Origin: an uncultured Clostridia bacterium
GTDB taxonomy: Bacteria > Bacillota > Clostridia > HGM11514
DNA length: 6,825 bases
Assembly: GCA_934489915.1 (NCBI GenBank)
Contig: CAKSSZ010000081.1
Coordinates: forward strand, 1-6,825
Direction of reading: 5' to 3'
In this document: positions 1 to 6,146 of the stretch, piece after piece
How the letters are laid out: every line of letters starts with the position of its first letter
How positions within the stretch are numbered: the stretch's first letter is position 1
Notes under the pieces: generated by a model
Seen by the model: the letters and a program-made list of their open reading frames with translations, nothing else
What the model was told of the DNA's origin: nothing
Databases searched by the model: none
Position numbers and translations under genes: made by a program

Positions 1-320
1 GCATACACCCGCTTTGCTCCCTGCTGGAGCATACAGTCGGAAAACCCGCCGGTGGATGCGCCGATGTCCATACACACCCGTCCCTCTAAGGTCAGGGGGA
101 ACACCTGCATCGCCCGTTCCAGCTTATAGCCGCCCCGGCTGACAAATTTCATCTGCTCGCCCCGATATTCCACGGCGGCGTCCCGCGCAACGGAAGTGCC
201 TGCTTTGGTGACCTTTTCCCCATTCACATACACAAGCCCCGCCATAATCACCGCTTTTGCCTTATCCCTGCCGGTCACGATGCCCCGTTCCACCAGCAGG
301 CTGTCCAACCGTTCCTTCAT
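1..320 (-). CDS. tlyA: TlyA family rRNA (cytidine-2'-O)-methyltransferase, N-terminal part (3' end beyond window)
   Basis: This is the first 106 codons of a TlyA-type enzyme; the rest lies beyond position 1. The family methylates ribose 2'-OH groups of cytidines in 16S and/or 23S rRNA using S-adenosylmethionine, and is often mislabelled hemolysin A. The start MKERLDSLLVERG, followed by RDKAKAVIMAGLVYVNGEKV, is a typical S4 RNA-binding domain (about residues 1-60). The linker motif SRGGYKLERA (about 74-83) and the FtsJ/Rossmann SAM-binding motif DIGASTGGFSDCML (about 96 on) follow. The ATG at 320-318 overlaps the dxs stop in ATGA, and GGGAGG at 336-331, 10 nt upstream inside dxs, supports this start. 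Translational coupling with dxs is likely. Sitting after oapA and dxs, it fits the known OLE operon order. Only the C-terminal catalytic half is unseen, so activity cannot be judged. Confidence 0.95.
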   Translation of the reverse strand, partial: MKERLDSLLVERGIVTGRDKAKAVIMAGLVYVNGEKVTKAGTSVARDAAVEYRGEQMKFVSRGGYKLERAMQVFPLTLEGRVCMDIGASTGGFSDCMLQQGAKRVY

Positions 321-2173
321 TTCTGCAACGCCTCCCTGATCTCCGCCGCTACGGAAGCCGCATCCATCTGATATGCTTGAAAAATCTCCGCCACCGAGCC
401 GTGGGGGATGAATTCGTCCGGGAATGCCTTTTGCAGCAGCCGCACCGGCAGCTCTGCCTTTCGCAGCAGCTCCCCGATCTGCTGACATACGCCCCCGGTT
501 AAAACGCCATCCTCCAGCGCCATTGCCACAGGCACGCCCCTGCACCGGTCTAAAATGACCGCCTCATCCAACGGCTTGGCAAACCGCAGATCAATCACCG
601 AGACAGAACACCCCTCTCTCTCCAGCAATTCTGCGGCAGAGAGGGCAATGGCGGTCATGCGCCCTAAGGCAAACAGCGCTCCGTCCGTTCCCTCCCGCAA
701 TACCCGAGCTGTGCCCAAGGCCAGGGGGGTGCGATCCTCGATCTGCCGTTCCTCTCCCCCTCTGGGATAGCGGAGGGCAACGGGTGACCCCAGCCGCACC
801 GCAAAGGAAAGCATCCGCCGCAGCTCACTAAAATCCGCGGGTGCCATCACCGTCATGTTGGGGATATGCAGCAAAAAGCTCAGGTCAAACATGCCCTGAT
901 GGGTTTCCCCGTCCTCGCCGACCACGCCGGCACGGTCCACGCCGAACACCACCGGCAGATTTTGCATTGCCACATCGTGAAGCACCTGGTCATAGGCCCG
1001 CTGCAAAAAGGAGGAATACACCGCAAACACAGGCACAAATCCCCCTGCCGCCAGCCCGGCTGCAAAGGTGGCGCCGTGCTGCTCCGCAATGCCCACGTCA
1101 AAAAACCGCTTGGGGAACTGACGGACAAATTGGCTCAGCCCCGTCCCGGCGGGCATGGCTGCGGTGATGGCACAGATACGGCTGTCCTTTTCCGCCAGGT
1201 CACAAAGCGCGTCCCCGAACACCGCCGAGTAATCCTTCTTCTTCTGCTTACTGCAGCTGCCGGTGGAGGGGTCAAAGGAAGAGATCCCGTGGAACCTGCC
1301 CGGCGCCTGCTCCGCAAAGGAATATCCCTTGCCCTTTTTGGTATACACATGAAGCACCGCAGGACCCGGCTGATCCTTGATCTGCTCCAGTACCATGGCA
1401 AGCTTATGAAAATCATGACCGTTGACCGGTCCGTAATAGTGAAAGCCCAGCTCCTGAAACATGGCGCCCGGCGCCAGCAGATATTTCAGGCGGTTTTTCA
1501 CACGCCGCAAAAAAGAAAAGACCGGCACCCCGATCACCGGAATCTGATGCAGGTTGCGATCCACCCGATTTTTCAGCTTAAAATAGCCCTCCCGATTGGT
1601 GAGCCGGTTTAAGTACTGCGACAACCCGCCTACATTTTTGGAGATGGACATGCTGTTGTCGTTTAACACCACCAAAAGATCCGTATCTGCCGCGCCTGCA
1701 TTGTTGAGTGCCTCAAACGCCATACCGCCGGTCATGGAGCCGTCTCCGATGACCGCCACCACCCGGTGACCCTCCCCCTTCAGATCCCGTGCCTTCGCCA
1801 AACCCAGGGCTGCGGAAATGGAAGTGGAGCTATGGCCGGTATTAAAGCAGTCATAAGGACTTTCCGACCGTTTGGGAAAGCCCGCCATGCCCCCGTACCG
1901 GCGCAGGGAAGCAAAGCCCTCCCGCCGACCGGTGAGCAGCTTATGCACATAGCTTTGGTGACCCACATCCCAAACAATCTGATCCTCCGGCAGATTCAGC
2001 ACGTAATGCAGCGCCAAAGTCAGCTCCACTACCCCTAAGTTAGAGGCAAGGTGTCCTCCCGTCCGGGAAACCGACTGCACCAAAAAGGAACGGATTTCCT
2101 TAGCGAGACGGCGGATTTCCTCCTCGCTCAAGCCCTTGAGATCAGAGGGAGAATTGATTTTTTCCAATATCAT
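317..2173 (-). CDS. dxs: 1-deoxy-D-xylulose-5-phosphate synthase
   Basis: DXS condenses pyruvate and glyceraldehyde 3-phosphate, with thiamine diphosphate (ThDP) and Mg2+, to make DXP. This is the first step of the MEP isoprenoid pathway, and DXP also feeds thiamine and pyridoxal synthesis; the enzyme is cytosolic. The 618 residues are full length for the family. Visible landmarks are the N-terminal catalytic His in GGHLASNLG (His41), WDVGHQSYVHK (68-78), the ThDP signature GDG (143-145) to NDN (171-173), and NTGHSSTSIS (111-120). Further on are the general-base Glu in DVGIAEQHG (Glu364), DRAGVVGEDGETHQG (413-427) and the substrate Arg region RYPRGG (468-473). Domain I runs to about 300, the pyrimidine-binding domain from about 315 to 475, and the transketolase C-terminal domain after about 485. 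The ATG at 2173 is preceded by AGAGGG, which overlaps the oapA stop 12 bp upstream, so it is expressed with oapA and OLE. Nothing looks damaged. Confidence 0.98.
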   Translation of the reverse strand: MILEKINSPSDLKGLSEEEIRRLAKEIRSFLVQSVSRTGGHLASNLGVVELTLALHYVLNLPEDQIVWDVGHQSYVHKLLTGRREGFASLRRYGGMAGFPKRSESPYDCFNTGHSSTSISAALGLAKARDLKGEGHRVVAVIGDGSMTGGMAFEALNNAGAADTDLLVVLNDNSMSISKNVGGLSQYLNRLTNREGYFKLKNRVDRNLHQIPVIGVPVFSFLRRVKNRLKYLLAPGAMFQELGFHYYGPVNGHDFHKLAMVLEQIKDQPGPAVLHVYTKKGKGYSFAEQAPGRFHGISSFDPSTGSCSKQKKKDYSAVFGDALCDLAEKDSRICAITAAMPAGTGLSQFVRQFPKRFFDVGIAEQHGATFAAGLAAGGFVPVFAVYSSFLQRAYDQVLHDVAMQNLPVVFGVDRAGVVGEDGETHQGMFDLSFLLHIPNMTVMAPADFSELRRMLSFAVRLGSPVALRYPRGGEERQIEDRTPLALGTARVLREGTDGALFALGRMTAIALSAAELLEREGCSVSVIDLRFAKPLDEAVILDRCRGVPVAMALEDGVLTGGVCQQIGELLRKAELPVRLLQKAFPDEFIPHGSVAEIFQAYQMDAASVAAEIREALQK

Positions 2174-2185
2174 TTGTAAGCCCTC

Positions 2186-2785
2186 TTATTTTTTCTTTCG
2201 CTTTCCCGGATAAAACAGGCAAAGAAAGCATGCCGTCCGATATAAAATCTGGTTGGAATTCCGCATGGCGGTTCCCTTGCCGATAGCCTTGCCGCCTACC
2301 GTCACCGAGGCGATCACCCCGGTCATAATCACGCCCATATAGAATTCCATCCGGGAGCCTTCCGTAAACAGCCGGGTCACAATGACCGCAGCCGAGGTAC
2401 CGCTCACAACCCCTGCAATATCGCCAATCACGTCGTTGCAGAAGTTGGAGACCTTTTCCGCATTGCGGATGAGCCGCACCGCCATTTCGGCGCTTTTTAC
2501 CTTTTTTGCTGCCAGGGCATGAAAGGGCGTTTCCTCTGCGGTGGTCACCGCAACGCCGATCATGTCAAACAAAATCCCCACGCCGATGATACAAAGCAGC
2601 ACCAATGCCGCAAACACAACCCCCATCCGCTCCGTCACCGCCGAGGAGCCGAAGCCAATGAGTACGGAAATCAAAAAGGTGGAAATAAAAATACTGACAA
2701 CCCATTTATGATTGCCCTTTTTGATCCCCGATTTACTGTTTTTTATATAAAGCTTATTTTTCTTTGTACTTTGCGATTCTGTCAA
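2186..2785 (-). CDS. oapA: OLE-associated membrane protein OapA (often labelled CorB-like)
   Basis: This 199-residue protein is predicted to be integral to the membrane, with four hydrophobic segments: about 28-50, 55-80, 116-137 and 146-165. The N-terminus (residues 8-27) is Lys-rich and the C-terminus ends in KRKKK, both suited to the cytoplasmic face or to RNA contact. The loop between segments 2 and 3 carries PFHALAAKKVKSAEMAVRLI and RNAEKVSNFCNDVIGDIAG (83-125), which I recall as the strongly conserved block of OLE-associated proteins; databases often name such proteins Mg2+/Co2+ transporter CorB-like. The family is known to bind OLE RNA and hold it at the membrane. Its place directly after the OLE RNA and before dxs supports the call. 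The start is TTG (2785-2783), justified by GGAGG 8 nt upstream and no ATG before the first membrane helix. The assignment is from motif recall and synteny, not from an alignment. Confidence 0.88.
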   Translation of the reverse strand: MTESQSTKKNKLYIKNSKSGIKKGNHKWVVSIFISTFLISVLIGFGSSAVTERMGVVFAALVLLCIIGVGILFDMIGVAVTTAEETPFHALAAKKVKSAEMAVRLIRNAEKVSNFCNDVIGDIAGVVSGTSAAVIVTRLFTEGSRMEFYMGVIMTGVIASVTVGGKAIGKGTAMRNSNQILYRTACFLCLFYPGKRKKK

Positions 2786-2793
2786 AAAAAAGA

Positions 2794-2798
2794 CCTCC
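2794..2798 (-). promoter_or_regulatory. Ribosome-binding site of oapA deciding a TTG start, set in a hairpin loop
   Basis: GGAGG on the minus strand lies 8 nt before the TTG start at 2785, an ideal distance, which fixes the start of oapA. The surrounding bases can fold into a small hairpin. A 2808-2803 pairs with U 2786-2791, then G-C, G-U and C-G pairs close a five-base UGGAG loop (2799-2795). The Shine-Dalgarno sequence therefore sits in the loop and closing pair, and the 3' arm is the U-tract running into the start codon. The pairs are seen in the sequence; any regulatory effect is inference. Confidence 0.75.
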
Positions 2799-2814
2799 AG
2801 CCTTTTTTGTAAAT

Positions 2815-3441
2815 ATAAAAAAGAGTGGCCGATGCATACGGTAAATTCTACGGCATAGGTTCAGTAGGCTTTCCCACGGCGCTGCCTCTCCGTTGCCGGA
2901 GGGGCGGTTTCCCTTTCAAGCACCGTCCGCCGCGTCACCGACGGCGGGACTGAATTGCCACTCAGTCCGTACTGCAATCCCATATGCACCTCGTTAGAAC
3001 AGCCTAGGAGTTTTCCTCAACAGCAGCTTCGGCTCTTAGCCTCTTTTGCAGCGATGGTTTCAGCCGGCAATAGCGGCGGTCGGCCGGCCGCGCCGTCCAG
3101 CCGCCTGATCCAACATCCACCATAGCCACGCAAGGCAGGCTACGCTGTTCGCAGCGCTAAAGTACCGCACCGCCTAACAGGTTTACTCCTGCTTCGTACC
3201 CGGTCGCCTGGCGGCAAACGCCGTCGAACCGCCGGCCACAAGAGCAGGTCTCCACGGAAAAGGGGTCAGATCCTTCATGCCATTGAAGGGTGCCCCTAAA
3301 CCTTAACTCCCAGCACAAGCCCCCGATTGGGCATCGAAAGCCAGCACAAGGAACTTCATCGATGTGCCCTTTAACGGATTTTTAGGCCCGCCTTAGGAAC
3401 CGCGCTCACTGACTAGGATACTGCGGCCATCTCATTTTTAT
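2815..3441 (-). ncRNA. ole: OLE RNA (ornate, large, extremophilic RNA)
   Basis: This stretch has no credible protein gene but is richly structured over about 627 nt, close to the roughly 600 nt typical of OLE RNA. The two ends pair with each other in about 16 base pairs: UGGCCG 3429-3424 with CGGCCA 2831-2826, GAG 3433-3431 with CUC 2825-2823, and an A/U stretch 3441-3435 with 2821-2815. Internal helices include 3365-3369 and 3359-3362 with 3329-3337, and 3243-3248 with 3188-3193. There is a CGCUG hairpin with a CGAA loop (3156-3143) and a 7-bp stem 2962-2968/2947-2953. Others are a GC-rich stem 2942-2947/2927-2932 and a GCAA-tetraloop hairpin (2904-2885). OLE RNA forms a membrane-bound ribonucleoprotein with OapA and other Oap proteins, and in Bacillus halodurans is linked to tolerance of alcohol, cold and Mg2+ stress. 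The downstream oapA-dxs-tlyA order is its known setting. Transcription should begin near 3458. Identification rests on synteny, size and folding; a covariance-model search was not run. Confidence 0.88.
3310..3350 (-). repeat. 10-nt direct repeat CTTGTGCTGG within the OLE RNA
   Basis: The ten-base sequence CTTGTGCTGG (minus strand) occurs at 3350-3341 and again at 3319-3310, start to start 31 nt apart, in the 5' third of the structured RNA. The copies flank a segment containing half of the GGGCA/UGCCC helix. Two identical single-strand or internal-loop motifs in one RNA could mark paired protein-binding sites, which is inference only. Confidence 0.6.
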
Positions 3442-3464
3442 GCAAATAGAAAGGTTCTCTATTC

Positions 3465-3493
3465 ATTATATCATTCTTTTTTCCCTTTGTAAA
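3465..3493 (-). promoter_or_regulatory. Sigma-A (sigma-70 type) promoter with extended -10, driving OLE-oapA-dxs-tlyA
   Basis: On the minus strand, TTTACA (-35 box, 3493-3488, one mismatch to TTGACA) is followed by a 17-nt spacer and a perfect TATAAT (-10 box, 3470-3465). TG one base before the -10 makes it an extended -10 promoter. The predicted transcription start is the purine at about 3458-3457, some 17 nt before the terminal helix of the OLE RNA. The surrounding sequence is AT-rich. This strongly suggests that the OLE RNA and the downstream genes form their own transcription unit, separate from the hydrogenase operon upstream. Confidence 0.88.
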
Positions 3494-3522
3494 GAAAAAT
3501 TTTCATTTTTCCCCCGCCGGGG
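3494..3522 (-). terminator. Possible weak intrinsic terminator after the hydrogenase gene
   Basis: Between the hydrogenase stop codon (3534-3532) and the OLE promoter are two adjacent small hairpins on the minus strand. One is CCCC-GGC-GGGG (3522-3512). The other is a 7-bp A/T stem, GAAAAAT and ATTTTTC, with a GAAA loop (3511-3494), followed by TTT. The second ends in a T-run as a terminator would, but its stem is almost all A-U and so weak, and the -35 box overlaps its downstream flank. Read-through into OLE remains possible. Confidence 0.35.
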
Positions 3523-3531
3523 CAGGATGGA

Positions 3532-4965
3532 TTATTTTAGCACGCTGATGGCGTCCTTCATGGTTTTTTCCATCGCCTCCCGGCCGTATTTGTCCACATC
3601 CTGTTTGTTTTTTTCCTCATGGGTCAGGCAGCCTGCGCCGCCGATACAACCGCCTGCGCACGCCATTCCTTCTATAAAATTATTGGGCAGCACGCCCTTT
3701 TTCGCTTTCAAAAGTGCCACCCGGCAAGCCTCGATCCCGTCGCAAGAGACCGGGCGGTAATCAAACTCCTCCAGCCCCTGCTCTAAAAGACCCTGGCGCA
3801 CGGCGTCGCTTAAGCCCCCGCTCCGGGCAAAAATCCGACCGAAGTAAGAAGCGTTATCCAGCTGCCCTTCGGGAAGCTCGGTTAAGTCAATGTCCCGGCT
3901 GTCAAACAGTGCCTGCAGTTCCTCAAAGGTAATGGCGCAGTCGATATAAGGGCTGACCTCCGGCTTTTGCACCTCCATTTTCTTGGCGGTGCAGGGACCC
4001 ACAAAGACAATTTTGCAGTCCGGCTCCTTTTCCTTCATATATTTTGCAATGGACGCCGCCGGGGAAAGCTGATGGGAAATGCACCCTGCCAGCTCCGGGA
4101 AGTTGATTTTTACATAGGACACAAAGGCAGGGCAGCAGGAGCTGGTCAGCAGCCCTTCCGTCTCGCTTAACTCCTTCGCCTCCCGGTATGCTACCAAATC
4201 CGCTCCCAGAGCCGCTTCCACCACATGATAAAAGCCCAGCTGCTCCATGGCGGTGATCACCTGCCCCAGGCGGGCATAGGTAAACTGCCCCGCAATGGAG
4301 GGTGCCGCCACGGCATAGACCTTATATTTGGTATTCTGTTCGCTCTTTTGGATCATATCCACCACGTCCAAAATAAAGGAACGGTCTACAATTGCGCCGA
4401 AGGGACACTGGTACACGCACGCCCCGCAGGCGATACACTTTTCATCGTCAATCTGTGCCGCCCGATCCTCCCCCATGTGAATCGCCTTGATCTTACAGGC
4501 GTTTTCACAGGGGCGCTTTCGGTTGATAATGGCAGAATAAGGACAGACCTTGGCGCAGGCGCCGCAATTGACGCACTTGGTTTTATCAATGATCGCCTTC
4601 TGGTGCTTGTCAAAGGTAATGGCACCCTTGCGGCACACATCCTCACACCGGTGCGCCAGGCACCCCCGGCAGGCCTCGGTCACGTCATAGCCGCTGACGG
4701 GACATTCGTCACAGGCGATATCGATGACCGAGATCACATTCTCCCGATCCGTTCCCTTGCCCATGGCAAGCTGCACCCGCTCCTGCAAAATGGCGCGCTC
4801 CTTATAAACGCAGCAGCGCATGGTTGCTTCCTTGCCGGGGATGATCCGCTTGGGGATTTCATACAAGCCCTCCAGCAGCGTTCCGTTCCACGCCTCCCGC
4901 GCTACCTCCCGCAGCACCTTATATTTTAAATGCTGAACCTTGGTATCAAACTTTCGTAATTTCAT
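3532..4965 (-). CDS. Monomeric [FeFe] hydrogenase, group B-like, with ferredoxin-type iron-sulfur clusters
   Basis: The 477-residue protein should catalyse reversible 2H+ + 2e- to H2 at an H-cluster, probably with ferredoxin in the cytosol. The N-terminal 80 residues are unassigned (CC at 51-52). Cysteine motifs follow: C85xxC88, an unusual CxxCx4Cx3C (99-111), a classic CxxCxxCxxxCP (131-142), C153xxxC157, and a second classic motif (177-188). The H-domain has all three signatures: L1 TSSCCPA (274-280), L2 GPCTAKKME (323-331) and L3 EGMACAGGCIGG (432-443). Both cysteines of the CC pair, the proton-relay Cys and the cluster ligand, are present. The Met that precedes PC in the classic C. pasteurianum enzyme is Gly here. 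TSCCPAF plus GPC fits group B (CpIII-like) better than group A. The ATG start has AGGGGG just upstream, overlapping the previous gene's TAG stop, 11 bp away. The subgroup call is inference from motifs. Confidence 0.95.
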   Translation of the reverse strand: MKLRKFDTKVQHLKYKVLREVAREAWNGTLLEGLYEIPKRIIPGKEATMRCCVYKERAILQERVQLAMGKGTDRENVISVIDIACDECPVSGYDVTEACRGCLAHRCEDVCRKGAITFDKHQKAIIDKTKCVNCGACAKVCPYSAIINRKRPCENACKIKAIHMGEDRAAQIDDEKCIACGACVYQCPFGAIVDRSFILDVVDMIQKSEQNTKYKVYAVAAPSIAGQFTYARLGQVITAMEQLGFYHVVEAALGADLVAYREAKELSETEGLLTSSCCPAFVSYVKINFPELAGCISHQLSPAASIAKYMKEKEPDCKIVFVGPCTAKKMEVQKPEVSPYIDCAITFEELQALFDSRDIDLTELPEGQLDNASYFGRIFARSGGLSDAVRQGLLEQGLEEFDYRPVSCDGIEACRVALLKAKKGVLPNNFIEGMACAGGCIGGAGCLTHEEKNKQDVDKYGREAMEKTMKDAISVLK

Positions 4966-4976
4966 TTTCTTTCCCC

Positions 4977-6146
4977 CTAAAAGTAACTGATGTGAGCCGT
5001 TTTGCCCACCTGCTGCAGCAGCTTGACCAGATCCTCCGCCAGCTGCATTTTGATATTAAAGCCAATGGGCAGGTTGGGGTTCTGGTGCGCCGGGTTCATG
5101 GCTCGACCTACATAAAAATTAATGTCTGTTGCGTCCTCCAGCAGCATCCGGGCGATCTGAGAGGCGCCGTCCCGGCCGTTATGCCACTTCTGGTACAGCC
5201 GATTTTCTCCGGCGTAATCCTTTACATATTCCAGCGCCTTATTGACGGTCAGCACCCCTTCCGTGACCAGATCCACCCCTTCGATCTTTGCGGTGGGGGG
5301 GATTTCCGGATCCAGGTAATCAATCGAGGTTTCCATTTTTTTGCCCAGGTAGGAGGCGGTCAGAGAAGAGGTGGTGCCGCCGGACACAATATGCTTGCCC
5401 TGCTTGGCAAAAAAGAGACCCATCATTTTATTTAAATCCTTCGGGTCCCGGGGAGGACCGAAGAGGAGGCTGACTACCTGTCTGTGCCGCACCTTCACGG
5501 CGGCGGCGGTGGTATCGTCCCCCGGCTCGTTCTGATACAAATCGTTGCAGGCGTCCACAATCAATGCCGAAATTCCCTGGGCGGACAGGTGATCTGTATA
5601 ATTCTGCTCCACATAGTCCACAATATTATCCCGCTGCCAGCCGTAGTTCATGGTTTTGCCTACGCCTGCATAGATGGTGCCGTCGCTCATGGCGATGAAC
5701 ACATCCCCGCACTGAAGGGACAGCTTGGACTCGGAAATGGTTTTGCCGGAGACGGTACGGGTCACCACGGGGTAATCGTAGCTTTTGCCGTCCCGCAGCA
5801 AAATCACCGCCGGGTTATCATACTGGATGATTTCTGCCGTTTCGTTCCCGGTAATTTTAATAATGGTAAAGGTAGAATAGGCTACCCCCCTGGTTTTGCA
5901 GACCGGCAGGGTGGAAATGATGGTGTTCACGCAATCCTCCACGCTCATCCCGTTGGCAATCATGGTGGCGATGATTTTTGAGGTCAGGGTGGACAAAATA
6001 TTTGCCTTTACGCCGCTGCCCAGCCCGTCGGCAAGCACCAGCACCGTATCCTCCCCGTCCCGGATGATCTGCACCATATCCCCGCAGTTCTGCTCTCCCA
6101 GTTTATTCAGGCTCTTATAGCCCACATCCACACATAAATCATTCAT
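4977..6146 (-). CDS. SpoIIE/PP2C-type serine/threonine phosphatase of a hydrogenase cluster
   Basis: The first 225 or so residues form a SpoIIE-like PPM phosphatase domain. The metal-binding signatures are LADGLGSG (Asp40), AMSDG (Asp155) and GDDTTAA (Asp210/211), in the right order and spacing, so the catalytic aspartates appear intact. The family removes phosphate from Ser/Thr of partner proteins such as anti-anti-sigma factors; the substrate here is unknown. Residues from about 230 to 389 form a second, soluble domain that I do not recognise; it contains GKHIVSGGTTSS and IGFNIKM near the end. No membrane segment is seen, unlike B. subtilis SpoIIE. The start is taken as ATG at 6146, with AAGGAG 10 nt upstream. 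A TTG at 6152 would add two residues but leave only 4 nt of spacing. The start overlaps the upstream gene's TGA by 8 bp, indicating translational coupling. It lies between a PAS protein and a hydrogenase, suggesting redox or H2 signalling. Confidence 0.9.
   Translation of the reverse strand: MNDLCVDVGYKSLNKLGEQNCGDMVQIIRDGEDTVLVLADGLGSGVKANILSTLTSKIIATMIANGMSVEDCVNTIISTLPVCKTRGVAYSTFTIIKITGNETAEIIQYDNPAVILLRDGKSYDYPVVTRTVSGKTISESKLSLQCGDVFIAMSDGTIYAGVGKTMNYGWQRDNIVDYVEQNYTDHLSAQGISALIVDACNDLYQNEPGDDTTAAAVKVRHRQVVSLLFGPPRDPKDLNKMMGLFFAKQGKHIVSGGTTSSLTASYLGKKMETSIDYLDPEIPPTAKIEGVDLVTEGVLTVNKALEYVKDYAGENRLYQKWHNGRDGASQIARMLLEDATDINFYVGRAMNPAHQNPNLPIGFNIKMQLAEDLVKLLQQVGKTAHISYF

Noticed and set aside
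866..1612. A 248-codon open frame on the plus strand inside dxs
   Set aside because: It is antisense to a full-length, motif-complete dxs. Its protein is rich in His, Arg and Gln with no recognisable domain, typical of a shadow frame in GC-rich coding DNA.
3310..3350. The two CTTGTGCTGG copies as a start of a CRISPR-like array
   Set aside because: There are only two copies, of 10 nt, inside a structured RNA, with no further repeats, no regular spacers and no cas genes.
2815..3441. Other large RNA families (RNase P RNA, tmRNA, group I or II intron, GOLLD or ROOL)
   Set aside because: No tRNA-like ends or tag reading frame, no intron-encoded protein or domain V-like end, no phage context, and no recognisable RNase P core. 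The oapA-dxs-tlyA neighbours fit OLE specifically.
3440..3760. A plus-strand frame of 106 codons running from the OLE promoter region into the hydrogenase gene
   Set aside because: It crosses a promoter, a stop codon and conserved coding sequence of the opposite strand, and its product is low-complexity Ser/Phe-rich without a known fold.
4225..4929. A 234-codon open frame on the plus strand opposite the hydrogenase
   Set aside because: It mirrors the codon structure of the hydrogenase gene, shows no family motif and has no convincing ribosome-binding site.
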